Shown here one piece after another: positions 47,290 through 58,130 of a stretch of 64,000 nucleotides of DNA; position 1 is the first letter of the stretch; each line of letters opens with the position of its first letter. Origin of the DNA: Blepharisma stoltei. Lineage: Eukaryota; Ciliophora; Heterotrichea; Heterotrichida; Blepharismidae. The notes under the pieces were generated by a model. The model was not told where the DNA came from and searched no databases. It saw only the letters and a list, made by a program, of their open reading frames with translations. Where the stretch lies: assembly GCA_914767885.1 (NCBI GenBank), contig CAJZBQ010000016.1, forward strand, positions 62,001 to 126,000. The letters run 5' to 3'. The translations under genes and the position numbers were made by a program.

Positions 47290-48458
47290 ATGGAGCTACG
47301 TGTTGGGACTAAATACAGAGTTGGTCGGAAAATCGGAAGTGGGTCATTTGGGGAAATTTACTTAGGTACCAATACCCAGACAAATGAAGAAGTCGCAATA
47401 AAATTAGAAAATATTCATACAAGGCATCCACAATTATTATACGAGTCAAGACTATATCGGATTTTCCAAGGTGGTCCAGGAATTCCAAATATTCATTGGC
47501 AAGGTGTAGAAGGAGATTATAATGTGATTGTCATTGATTTATTAGGACCTTCCCTTGAAGATTTATTGAAATATTGCGGTGGAGCTTTGTCTTTGAAAAC
47601 AGTGTCTATGCTTGCAGAACAGATGATTTCTAGAGTAGAGTATCTGCATGGGAAAAAATTTTTGCATAGAGATATTAAGCCTGACAATTTTTTAATTGGG
47701 CTGGATAAAAGGGCAAATCAAGTATACTATGGGGTATTAAAATGATGGTAATTTTATATAAAAATATGCTTATTTTTTTTAAAAAATAGGTATAAAATAT
47801 TGAAAAATAGTTCGAAAATAAATTTTTTAAAAATATATTTATTATTGATTTTGGATTAAGTAAAAAATATTGGGATAGCAAAACAAATAGCCACATAGCT
47901 TATAAAGAAGGAAAAAGCCTTACAGGTACTGCAAGATATGCATCAATTTACACCCATTTAGGCTTTGAGCAGTCAAGAAGAGATGATTTAGAAGGTTTAG
48001 CATATGTCCTTATATATTTGCTAAAAGGTGCTTTGCCTTGGCAGGGATTGCAAGGAAATAACAAAAGAGAGAAATATCAGAATATTATGGAAAGGAAAAT
48101 GAGCACGCCTGTAGAAGCTCTTTGCGCTCCGTTCCCGTCTGAAATTTCGGCATGTTTGAGCTATTGCAAATCATTGAAATTTGACGAAAAACCAGATTAC
48201 AATTATTCAAAAAGGCTTTTCCGAGATATCATGGCAAGGGAAAATTTTCAAGCTGACTTTGTATACGACTGAGTGATCCTAAAAAGAGCACGGGATAACA
48301 ATAGAAATCACAATCGATCTAGAGAAATAAAAGCCTCACCACAGAAAAATAACGAAAGCAGAGAAGAAACAAAAAAAATCAGTCCAATACAAAAAAAAGA
48401 AAATTCAACGTCAAGAATTATTAATTTAGCTTCGCAGAACCGAAATAATAATAGATAA
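47290..48458 (+). CDS. Casein kinase 1-like protein kinase
   Basis: ATG 47290. Residues 9-300 form a CK1 domain: [66 protein letters not shown] (the CK1 L-x-GTARYAS segment), EQSRRDDLE and the LPWQGL block. A basic Ser/Asn-rich tail follows to UAA 48458. CK1 kinases phosphorylate primed acidic sites in many pathways. One IES (47725-47837) splits it just before DFG. TGA codes Trp at the end of the kinase domain (..FVYDWVIL). Confidence 0.95.
47725..47837. other. IES, 113 bp, in CK1 gene
   Basis: TA-bounded. The join ..[13 protein letters not shown].. is in frame. Confidence 0.88.
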
Positions 48459-48546
48459 ATTATTATCATAAGGATTTTTATGATTTTTATAAAAAGCATG
48501 TTTCAGTTGTGGATTTTTAAATTTTCATAACCAATTAAAAAATTTA

Positions 48547-50049
48547 ATGCTTGTGAGACAAAATACAAATAGGTCATTTAATTTCACACCTAAAGAGCAG
48601 CCAAAACCAATATTGAATGTCCCTTATCTTATGATTACAAATGCGCCTGGTTCTCCTGATGCTCTCTCATATATAGTATCAATTCTGAATTCTCCACCTC
48701 CTTCAAGAACACTTAATACTTTAAAAACCTTGATGTTTGTTACTAAAGATATACCTTTTTTCACTAAAATAAAACAAGAATATAATGAAGATGCTCACAA
48801 AAATTGCTGTCAATATATGTGTTACTTTTTTAGTAAAAAAGGTGAATTTGTTATAAACGCTGGAGAGTATGGGGACACCTTTTATATTATTTTGCAAGGA
48901 GTCGTGAAAGTATTAGTCCCAACGTCTAGCCCAGGGCAGCCAGACACTTTGATTGAAGTTGCTACATTGGAGGCTGGATCCGCATTTGGTGAGCTTGCAC
49001 TTTTGAAAAACCAGCCTAGGGCAGCAAGCATTATTTGTACAGAAGACTGCCATTTTGCTACGCTCAGCAAAGAGCCTTATTTGAGAATTTTAGGAAAATT
49101 AACTGCACAGAAACTCGATGAGTTAGTTAGTTTTTTATCCAAGCTTCCTGTATTTTCAAGCTGAACTGCTAAGTCTTTAGTAAACCTAAGCTATTATTTC
49201 ACACAAGTAAAATTCACAAGGAATCAAGTTATATATAGCGAAGGCGACCCACCAGCCTGCGCGTATATTATAAGAGAAGGAGAAGTTCAATTGACAAGGT
49301 CATATAAAATTCAAATACCAAGCAATAATAAATCGCTATGCACATTGAAAAATCGCATAAAAAAACACCAAAAAATCAAAGTAGCTATATTAACAAAAGG
49401 AGAAATGTTTGGTGATGCTGAATTATTAAGCAATAATCCAAGAAGTTATACTTGTACGTGTAGCTCCAGTGAAGTCGATTTACTTACAATAAGTAAATTA
49501 GAATTTAAACGAAGAATAATAAAAGAAGAGTCCATTTTCTACATAATGAAAAAAAATAAAATCAAAGAAGAATGCAGAGAAACCACCTATGGAGGAGTTG
49601 CTGGGATTAATATTCAAAAATCTAAGGTCATTGAGCCTTTAAAAGATATAGAAACTCATAAAGACAGCTCAATTATTAATGATCTGAAAACGCTGAGTCC
49701 ATCATATTTTCAAAAAATTCATCATGATTCGCCAAAACTGCTAAAAGTGCCTACATTTGACAAAATTTCTAAAAGCCAATTAAGCCCGAAATTGATGAGG
49801 TCTATACCATCATCCCCAAGAAAAAGCAGAAGATCTTTAACTGAAAGAGACTCATTAGGGATTACTCCAAGAGCAATAAGAAACACACCGAAATTGAATT
49901 TGGAGCTTTTAGAAACCAGCACAAAAGGCACAAAAAGTTCAGGGTTGCCAAGCATAAGGCATGCCCCAATATCACCAAGAGAGCTGAAATATTATATGAA
50001 TTTTCGAAGTGACTCACCAATCTATTATCCAATGACATCAAGACAGTAG
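48547..50049 (+). CDS. Protein with two cyclic-nucleotide-binding domains
   Basis: ATG 48547, one TGA Trp, no IES, ~500 residues. CNBD-A (~95-200) carries the phosphate-binding cassette FGELALLKNQPRAAS, so it probably binds cAMP or cGMP. CNBD-B (~205-330) has a longer insert and a weaker cassette (FGDAELLSNNPRSYT). The Ser/Pro/Arg-rich C-terminus has no catalytic domain. There is no clear inhibitor sequence ahead of CNBD-A, so it is not a standard PKA regulatory subunit. It converges on the PKA-like catalytic gene (gap about 100 bp), which suggests, but does not show, a functional link. Confidence 0.88.
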
Positions 50050-50145
50050 CCTTTCCATAAGGAAATATAATATATATATTTCACAGGATAATTTTTATTA
50101 TATTAAGGATTCCAAGTTAATAGACTGAGAGTTTACATTCTTTTC

Positions 50146-51247
50146 TTAGAAATCACGGAAAAGCTCATTAACTGATACCGATGCAGGCCTAAAGAAATCA
50201 GGATCATCAGGATAATTCGCAAACGATGATGTGTCATTGGGCCCTGACAAATTTGGTATCCAGGGTGCTCGCACTTCTTTTCTTACCACCATCGCAAAGT
50301 CAACTCCTCTAAACCATTTCATTCCTTTTATTTCTTCACTTGATCCATTACTTCCTAATCTTTCGTCTTGATTAATACATAATAGCCTTGCTATTAATTC
50401 TGCAGCATTATTTGATATCCTATTTTATCAAAAATAATCTTTAAATACAATTAATAATGCTTATTTACTATAAAAATCAAAATAAAATCATTATTTAGCA
50501 ATTTTTTAATTATTTAAAAAATTATATAAGTTCAGGCATCACAAATTCTCCTTTGACTATTTTCTTGTAAATTTTGTAGGGATTTTGGTCATAAAATGGT
50601 GGGTTTCCAACGAGCATTTCATAAACTAAAATTCCAAAAGCCCATCAATCCACTGCTTTACCATGGCCTTCTGACTTAATAATTTCAGGCGCCAAATATT
50701 CAGGTGTCCCACACAGCGTGAAGCTTCTTTCGCCCTGAGGAATTACCTTGCAAAACCCAAAATCCGCAATTTTCACATGCCCCTGTTGGTCAATTAAAAT
50801 ATTTTCTGGCTTCAAGTCTCTATATACAATATCCCTTGTATGCATATAAGAGATCGCTAATAAAATTTCTGTCGCATAAAACAGTGCTACGTCATTAGGA
50901 AAATGATGATAAAGCCTCAGCCTTGTAAATAATTCCCCTCCAGGTATATATTCTAGCGTTAAATACAGACATGAAGAGTCTTGAAATGAATTTATGCTGC
51001 GTTATGGTTACAGTTTGACTATAAAAGGATGATCCAGGGACGCTAAAACCCGTTTTTCAGCTTTAGCGTGCTCTACTTGTTTAAGTTTTACAAGGGTTTC
51101 TTTATTTATCATTTTAAGAGCGTGGTAAGGGCTATTTCTTTGATTTTTTGAGCGAACCAAAGCTACTCGTGCAAATGTCCCAGTGCCTAAATAAAAATTA
51201 CCAATAGTTCGGACTACTTCAAAATCTCTCAAACGTAAAGGTAACAT
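50146..51247 (-). CDS. PKA-like AGC protein kinase catalytic subunit
   Basis: ATG 51247. Short N-terminus, then [91 protein letters not shown], and a C-tail with a final hydrophobic DDPDFFRP..FRDF. The PKA set is complete. Two 15-nt introns (51187-51201, 50997-51011) and one IES (50418-50526) are removed in frame. cAMP-dependent phosphorylation in cilia and cytosol is the expected role. Confidence 0.93.
50418..50526. other. IES, 109 bp, in PKA-like gene
   Basis: TA-bounded. The join ..VMPELI|SNNAAELIARLL.. is in frame. Confidence 0.88.
50997..51011 (-). other. 15-nt intron in PKA-like gene
   Basis: Minus-strand GTAACCATAACGCAG. The join ..FIVKL|INSFQDSS.. removes two UAA. Confidence 0.9.
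51187..51201 (-). other. 15-nt intron in PKA-like gene
   Basis: Minus-strand GTAATTTTTATTTAG splits the glycine loop. Removal gives [10 protein letters not shown]. Confidence 0.92.
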
Positions 51248-51249
51248 TA

Positions 51250-51500
51250 TTTAAGTTTAAGTTTAAATGAATTACTTTTTTGCATACTTGGATGCAGTCT
51301 CCTTCTTGAGGTCCACTTCTGAACAACGGTAGGTGGACCGGCCTAACCGTCAAATCGTAAAAGTTAACAAGTCCGTTAAGACTTCTCTGATCATCGCCAG
51401 ACTCAGCAATGACCTCTTCTCTCTTTTTATCATGGCTTTCAAATAGACAACCTCTTTCACATAAGTCCGATAATAGATCTTTTACCTGTAAGTCAGGAGT
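51250..51500 (-). other. Unassigned open segment upstream of the PKA-like gene
   Basis: About 80 codons are open on the minus strand (..SDLCERGCLFESHDKK.., ..NGLVNFYDLTVRPVHL..) with normal codon use, but no start and no in-frame join to either neighbour was found. It could be a missed exon, part of a third gene, or a relic. Confidence 0.35.
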
Positions 51501-51623
51501 TATGGCTTATATCTAACTGGCATTTTTAATATTGTGTAACATTATTAAAGAAAAATTTTAATGATATTATGACTAAAAAAGATTTTTTAGTTTCCATTTT
51601 AAGACTGATTAAAAGCAACCCAA

Positions 51624-52485
51624 TTATGAGTTAGTGTTAGGCTCCAGCCATCTTTCAGTGTGCAAGGTGTTGATTCTGAAGTTGCTGGTATCAACTTCAA
51701 AGCCTTTTAGCACTGCATCTAAGATTTCAGGGTTATGGACCTGCCCATCTTTGCAGAGAACTAAAATATGATCCTGCATGTTTCTCCCTACATCTACAAA
51801 GTTATCGACTTGGATATGAGTTTCTGCCTTCAGCTGGTTGTTATCATCAAGAATTTTAGCATTAATTCCTTTTTCAGGCTCTAGTTTTTTTTTATCTTCT
51901 GTCAAAAGGTTAATTTCATCAATAAAAATCCAGGATTTCCACCTGTATCCTGTCACATTAGAATGCTCTACTTTTAAGACTTTTCCTCCTCTTAGCAGCC
52001 AGAGTCTATTGATGTGATATCTGAGATTAAAAACATATGCCTTTTAGAGATAAATTAATTTATTGGTATTTATAATAGGCTATTTAGAAAAACTAAGAAT
52101 ATTCCACTTGAGGGTACCAACCCCAAAGCCCAGCTAAAAGAAATAAATCGTTATAGAGCCATGTCAAGCCAAATGGATTTGCAAAATACATATAAAGAAA
52201 TGAAGGCATTGACCAGCTCCAAACAGAGTAAGGATAAGGAGTTAGCACGTCTTTAAGTCTGAATGGTTCAGCTTCATAAAGAAGAAGTTCCCCAGTCCTA
52301 TTAAACTCAATCTGTTCTTTTGGCTTAAAAATTGTGGTGTCTTGGACTAATTTTTTGCGCTCTCCAAGCATGAATTTCTGAAATTCTTCTAAATCAGGGT
52401 TTCCAATATATTGGTAATGTTCTTCATAATAAGGGGAAACTGTGCTAAATCTGCGGAGACATGAGGCAGCCACTCTTCGTAACAT
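51624..52485 (-). CDS. Mitochondrial membrane protein, uncharacterised
   Basis: ATG 52485, ~260 residues. The first 15 residues (MLRRVAASCLRRFS) look like a mitochondrial targeting peptide. A hydrophobic pair near residues 92-125 (..SMPSFLYMYFANPFG.., ..NDLFLLAGLWGWYP) suggests one or two membrane segments. A soluble C-terminal domain rich in Lys/Asp follows. One IES (52020-52101) is removed in frame. Candidate role: a ciliate-specific respiratory-chain or import subunit, but no family was recognised. Confidence 0.7.
52020..52101. other. IES, 82 bp, in mitochondrial protein gene
   Basis: TA-bounded. The join ..YPQVEY|HINRLWLLRGG.. is in frame. Confidence 0.8.
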
Positions 52486-52623
52486 TTTATATTAGCTAAT
52501 AATGATAAAGAATTTTCGCTTATATTGTTATAGAGAAGGATGAATTTCATGAAATTTATTTTAAATAGTATTTTTTAAAGAATTTCTGTTAAAATCTCTA
52601 TTAATTTAAAGAATATTTTTTAT

Positions 52624-54222
52624 TTAATTCATCCTGACCTCGAATTTTCCTGAATGAAAAACACATCTTGCACCTTTATAGGGTGCATAAGACTCCCCTC
52701 TTGCTAACACTTTTTCTATTTTTGTGCCTGTTGGATTATACCCTACTATCATAAAATTGACTTCCAAGCTCATTTCAGTTTCCTGCAAAATAGGGACGAT
52801 TTCTTTAGGCACTGGAACTCTTCCAGTGAGCTGAGAAACTCTGTCAAGCATTAATCTCCCAACACTCCATATCCCTTTGTTTTCGTCCATTACAAAAGTC
52901 CCAGTATTTACTGCAATTGACGGCTTTCCACATACTTTTGGCAAAACAAAATAAATTTTAAATTCTTCAATGACAAGTCTTTCTGTTAAAATCATTTTAC
53001 TTTCAGCTCTAATATCAAGCTTCATAGTTTCTTCTTCAAAAGAAATCGCTGGAGTAATCTTAAACGGCAAAGATGGGCACAAATCATTAAGCCAATATTT
53101 AAATACAATGAATTTTGTATCCAGAGGGGTAAAAACCAGCACTTTTTCTTCCTCTTCAAACCTCTTGCGTCGTGATATTACAGCTTGATGGAATGTGTAA
53201 TGCAAAAATTGATGCGGGGCATGAAGATACATAGTTAAATCAGGCATGCCTGTAAGGCTTGCATTTACTTGGATATGTCCGACAATATCATACCTCACTG
53301 GATTTCAATGTTTGTCCATAGTCATATTCACATACTCAATAACGTCTATTAAAATTTCATTTAAAGTGTATCGTAAGTTTATATATATTTTTATAATAAA
53401 TATATAAATAATTTAAATTTTTTTTAATTAAATAAATAATTATTGGAAAGAGGCTAGGCCTCCAAGGACTTTCATTCATCTGCTCATTTTTTATGGCTTC
53501 ATCTAAATATGTGTCTCCCTGTGGCTTTATAGTAGTAAACCTCTCAAAAAATCCAGGCTTTCTTAAAAAGTGAGCCAAAATGTGCTGGTGAGTCGTAAAA
53601 GGGCAGCCGTACTCGATAAGTTCTTCCATTGATAATAAGACACCACTGAAGTGGTCGCGAATGCTGTCAGAGTCAACTTTTCCGATTCCTGCCTTGATGA
53701 CGTCAACTAAAATTTCAATCATTTCGACTATGACTGCAATTTGTGTTTCTTCTTTGGTTATTGCTAAAAATATCAAATCATTGAAAGGGACTTTGATGCA
53801 TATGTAGTCATTTACTTGGGATACTAAATTTACTTGATCTTTGATTGCGACAAATTGGTCAACGATGTTACGGAGAGAATCTCGATAATGCTTTTCTATT
53901 AATGTGTCACCAGCGTTGCTTACTCCCCCCTCTGTGAGCGAAAAAATCCCTATTTTATGCACAAATACCCACCTGTTGCCAGCCAAAAATTTTTTTAAAT
54001 ATAAAATTTTTTATGAACAAATATTTTGATATATAAGTGATATTATTATAATAAAATCTCTAGCTAGTTCTGTTTAATTTTAAACAGCTTACATTTTAAA
54101 CATAATTTACAAATTAAATAAATATTTGCTTTTATTTCGAATTGGAATGTTTTTAAATTCCAAAAAAAAAAACATTTTTTTGTTTGTTCACGAGGAGTTA
54201 GTATCAATAAACTATGCATCAT
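52624..54222 (-). CDS. AP3M: AP-3 complex mu subunit
   Basis: ATG 54222. The N-terminal longin-like half starts MMHSLLILSNAGDTLIEKHY and includes ITKEETQIAVIVEMIEILVDV and SPWRP; the C-terminal half is the mu homology domain (NEILIDVIEYVN, ..LTGMPDLTMYLH.., ending ..GKFEVRMN). Order and length (~420 residues) fit medium adaptin of AP-3, which sorts cargo to lysosome-related compartments. Two IESs: 53923-54200 cuts within the first ten codons and 53364-53442 lies between the two halves. TGA codes Trp of KHWNP. Confidence 0.9.
53364..53442. other. IES, about 79 bp, in AP-3 mu gene
   Basis: AT-rich insert between SPWRPSLFP and NEILIDV. Several TA pairs are possible; this one gives an in-frame join. 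Confidence 0.6.
53923..54200. mobile_element. Family A-type IES, 278 bp, in AP-3 mu gene
   Basis: CTCCCCCCTCTGTGAGCG start, CACGAGGAG end, TTA on both sides: a shortened, diverged family A copy. The join MMHSLLIL|SNAGDT.. restores the adaptin N-terminus. Confidence 0.9.
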
Positions 54223-54530
54223 TTTATATTTTGATATAAGATGAATATCCGTTTATGCAATTTAAATAGTATTTTCTGCAAGAATTAAAAGATGATTAGT
54301 TTTTAGATGAAAAATGCAATAAATAAGTAAATAATTATCAATTAGTATAACAAAGTCATAAGATGCACTGTATATAGTAAATTAATCATTTTTTATTTGC
54401 ATTTCAAAAGTATTTTTCAAATAAAAATTCTTTTTCCTTCTGATTTTCTATACAGCATTGTCATACTATGTATTTCGAGAAAATTCTATAATTGATAAAT
54501 ACCCAGACATATCATCTTTTATAATTAAAA

Positions 54531-55099
54531 ATGGCTACAGAAACTTCAGTTGTCTCAGCAAGTCACCAATTTGAATCAGCAGTTTTTAACTCTCCAGTCG
54601 ATCAAGTATGGGCTCATATTCGAAATTTATCATTCCATATCCTCTGTCCTAATTGGGTATCTAGTGTATCTTGGTCTGAGGGTGATTCTGGAAAAGTCGG
54701 CGCAACAGTTCATATGACTTATACAGACGGAACTCAATGGACTGTGAATATCTTAGAAATCAGTGATATAAAGAGGACTATTGTATATTATAAATAAAAA
54801 CATGGAATTTTCTAATAAATAAAAAGAATTACTCTTTATATAAGGCAGGGATTGGCTATTAGTATAAAACATATGAGAAATTTTTAATAGGTATATACGA
54901 ATTAATTCACGCTGACCCTGCAGCTCACTCTTTTTCTTATGTCAACACAATAAGAGTCTTCAAAGAAACATTGACCAATAAGACTTTTCTTATCTGGGAA
55001 ACCGACTTCTCTAACGACGCTACTGCAAACACTGTGATGGACTGCAAGTACAAGAAGATTGAAGCTCTTTCCGCAATGGCAAATGCATTAAATAATTAA
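54531..55099 (+). CDS. SRPBCC/START-like small ligand-binding protein
   Basis: ATG 54531, ~150 residues. The pattern VFNSPVDQVWAHIRNLSF..WV..VSWSEGDSGKVGATVHM and TVNILEISD.. is that of the Bet v 1/polyketide-cyclase-like (SRPBCC) fold, which binds hydrophobic ligands. The C-terminal helix ends ..EALSAMANALNN. One IES (54786-54895). The ligand is unknown. Confidence 0.8.
54786..54895. other. IES, 110 bp, in SRPBCC gene
   Basis: TA-bounded. The join ..KRTIV|YELIHADPAAH.. is in frame. Confidence 0.85.
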
Positions 55100-55110
55100 A
55101 AAAATTACAT

Positions 55111-56080
55111 TTATTCGTCGTTTTCAAATGGATCTAATAACTCATCTGAACTATTTAATCTGACTAACAAAGCTGCTATTTGTCTAGGTGTTAGCATTGA
55201 TGAAATATAATCAATTATATTTTGTAGATGCCCAGTTCGCCTTAATAAGCATTTTCTAATCCTTTTCAAATTATTTATGCACCGGTCATACGCTTCTTTT
55301 TTCTTTGTGATTTTTTGTAGGTGGGTTTCAATGTTTTCTTTTTGTTCTGGGGTAAGGACCGTTGTGTCTAAGGACTGGTCTCAAAATAGCGACGAGGACA
55401 TGTCTTTATCAGCGCACATGTTTAATAAGGTTTTTAGCTGTCCAGGCAAAGAGATGTCAGCGATTTGGTGCATGACGTATTCTATGTAGCCTTGACGCTC
55501 TACACCATTTGCACCCATCTTGATGCGGAGGGTTTCTAAAATGTCTTTTATTTGTTCGTCGTGGCTGCCTGAGAGGAGGAGATTGTTTAGTTGGTTAAAC
55601 ATTGACTGCTTGTCTGATCTGTATTGTTGGGACATTTGGTCATTTACTTTTTCATCGCCTTCTTCGCAGACTTCTTGACGTAAGCTGTCAACTTCTTCAG
55701 TTAAGCTTGCAACACGTGATTCTAGGTATTGTAGGTTTTGTTTTTTCTTTTTACGTGTGTTTCTTGCTGAAAGGTTGAGAGAAAATTTGCCCTTTTTTTA
55801 AAATTTTTATAAAAATAAAGGTTAAAAATTAAATAAATAAGCAAAATAAATAAAATAATTATTTTATATTAGAAATTCTTGCTGAAACTCGGTTTTTTGC
55901 TAATCTTTTAATGCGCTTGCTTTCAGGATCATCTTCATTTCCATCTTCATCTTCTTTAGGGGGTTCGAAGTGTTGGATAAGCTCATATATCGGTTCTTGA
56001 GTGTTAAGAAATGAAGCAAAAATATCTTCTTCTAAAAGATGAGAATCCAGATCCCATTCCATTTTCCATTCATTCGACAT
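55111..56080 (-). CDS. bZIP transcription factor
   Basis: ATG 56080. Acidic N-terminus, then the basic region KRLAKNRVSAR|NTRKKKKQ (invariant Asn and Arg present only after joining) followed by a leucine-zipper-like heptad run (NLQYLESRVASLTEEVDSL). A long C-terminal region with further helices ends near 55111. It likely binds DNA as a dimer. The basic region is split by a ~115-bp insert (55761-55887) whose only in-frame solution is at a 12-bp direct repeat without TA. Confidence 0.83.
55773..55887. mobile_element. Non-TA insertion, 115 bp, in bZIP basic region
   Basis: Direct repeats TTCTTGCTGAAA at 55761-55772 and 55876-55887. No TA lies between the inner stop and the conserved basic residues on the downstream side, so a TA-TA excision cannot give the bZIP motif. 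Confidence 0.8.
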
Positions 56081-56734
56081 AATTTATATAAGAGTTATAA
56101 TAAGCAGGACGATTGTTGTGAGGGAAAAAATAAAGAGAAATTTCGAAGGAAAGTAAAACAGTTTCATTAATTCCCTATTTTGATCGAACAATTCTATTGG
56201 AAAATTCAATCAAATAAATAATCATTAAGCCATTTTTGATGCAATGGATATAGAGATATTGCTGTATGATCACTTCTAGTAATTTTAATGCTATTTTATG
56301 CATATTTGATAATATATTACAAGCTTATCGCTAGAAAATAGAATTTTGAAAAATTTATATATAATTTTTTTGGATGTGTTTAAGCCACTGAGAGACAATG
56401 GCGAGCTGTTTAGTAAAAGGAGTAAGAATCAATTAAATGCTTTAAAGAGAAAATTTTTAATTAGAAGATAGTGATATTAAATATGGTTTCGTAGAATTTC
56501 CGTTCCTAGTATTTTTATTATTGCACTCATTTTAAATTGAATTTTAAATTAAATTATGCAATTTTTTTATTTTTCTATTAAATACAAAAAGCGCAGGTTT
56601 ATTTGAAGTTTTTCTCTATTTTTGCGCCAATATATTGCATGGTTTCATTAATTGGTTTTTTCTAAAATTCTCTTAATGGCAATAATCCTCAAAAATGTCT
56701 AGATTATGATCCTAATAATATTTACAACAGATTC
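56081..56734. other. Intergenic, nothing recognised
   Basis: AT-rich divergent gap between the bZIP gene and the AT-hook gene. Confidence 0.5.
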
Positions 56735-58107
56735 ATGTCTGATCAACTTCCCAAAAAACGCGGCAAACGTGGTCGTCCTCCAAAACTCCCAGAAAAGAAA
56801 CTAAAATCAGAGTCGGAGTCTAAAGATAGCCAGGCTCTTCCAAATCTTTCAATAAAACAAGAAAAAATTTCTGATAAGCCAAAGCATCAGAGTGAGCTAT
56901 CCTGTTATCATTTGAATTATATAAAATGAATAATAAACTCACTATAATATCAGTATAAAATTATAATTTTCCTATCCAATTTTAAGATAAAAGCCAATAA
57001 TTTATGGAATAATTGACATATACAATAACATCCGTGCCGCTTTTATAAACAGCGGCGTTTCCCAGCAAAGTCAATTATTAATTCGAAGAATCGCGAGCAA
57101 CTTGTCATCGACTGGGGAATTCAGTTCTCAGCCATTGCTCAGAATTTTAAATGAAGTGCTACAAGAACTAACTTTAAATGAGCTTGAAGTCGTTTCTTGG
57201 GCTATTGTGCTTGATCGATACAACTGAAGGGAAAATTCCTTGCCAGTTCAAAATCTGTTATTAAATATCGCCTTTGCAATAAAAACGCAATTAAATGAAG
57301 ATACTGGTCCATATAAAGCCTACTTACTCCCCCCCTCCGTGAGTGAACAAAAAATTTTGTTCACTCACGGAGGGGGGTTAATTTTTTTTTTTTTTAAAAA
57401 AAATTTATATATATAATTTTTATAAAAAATATTGTTTTTCGAAATTTAAAAAAATCCTAATTCGCAAAAATTGGGAAGCAAATATTATTTAATTTATAAA
57501 ATTTATGTTTTAAAAAGTAATTCGTTTAAAATTACACAGAATTAGCTCTAGATTTCATTATACTAATTATCATTTATATATCAAATTTTTTTTTCCATAA
57601 AAAAATTTTTGTTCACTCACGGAGGGTGGGTTTTTGGGCAAAAAATAGCGATTTTTCTAATGGTTTTGTTCACTCACGGAGGGGGGGGAGTTAGCTACAA
57701 AATCTTCAAGCTATATGGATGAATTTAACTCCTGGGTGGAATCAATAAAACCATTGATGAATATTAATGCCAAAGATATTAATAACAAGTTCAAAGAGTT
57801 AAGCAAACTAGTAGGTGTCCCAGGAGACGAAAAAATCCATGACTATAACTATTACGTTGACGAAATCTTGCAGATCTCCCCACCATATACTCAAGACGCA
57901 AAAGATGAGAGCTTATTGCCTGTAAAGAAAGAAGATGTAAGCGGACATAGGAAAGCTTCGGACTTTGATTTCGAGTCTAGCACCAATAATGAGCATACAA
58001 TTTTACCCAAGGTAGAAGTGATGCCTACGAATTTCTTAAAAGATTGGGGAGCAGACTCAAAAGAAGGCTTTTCAATGCAGGCACCAAATATTCCTCATAC
58101 TAAATAA
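56735..58107 (+). CDS. AT-hook protein, uncharacterised
   Basis: ATG 56735. Residues 6-20 (PKKRGKRGRPPKLP) contain an AT-hook core (RGRPPK), which binds AT-rich minor groove. A Ser/Lys-rich linker and a helical region follow (..QLLIRRIASNLS.., ..LLRILNEVLQEL..), then an acidic tail to UAA ~58107. Interrupted by an AT-rich IES near 56908-57004 and by a family A element (57327-57693). Chromatin-linked function is inferred from the AT-hook only. Confidence 0.75.
56908..57004. other. IES, about 97 bp, in AT-hook gene
   Basis: AT-rich block with stops. TA 56906 and 57003 give an in-frame join, but other pairs fit equally. Confidence 0.5.
57327..57693. mobile_element. Family A MITE/IES, copy 3 (367 bp)
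   Basis: CTCCCCCCCTCCGTGAGTG start, GGGGGGGGAG end, TTA both sides. The join ..GPYKAYL|ATKSSSY.. is in frame, direct proof that this family is removed from coding DNA. Confidence 0.92.
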
Positions 58108-58130
58108 ACTTAATTTTAGTTCAATAAACC

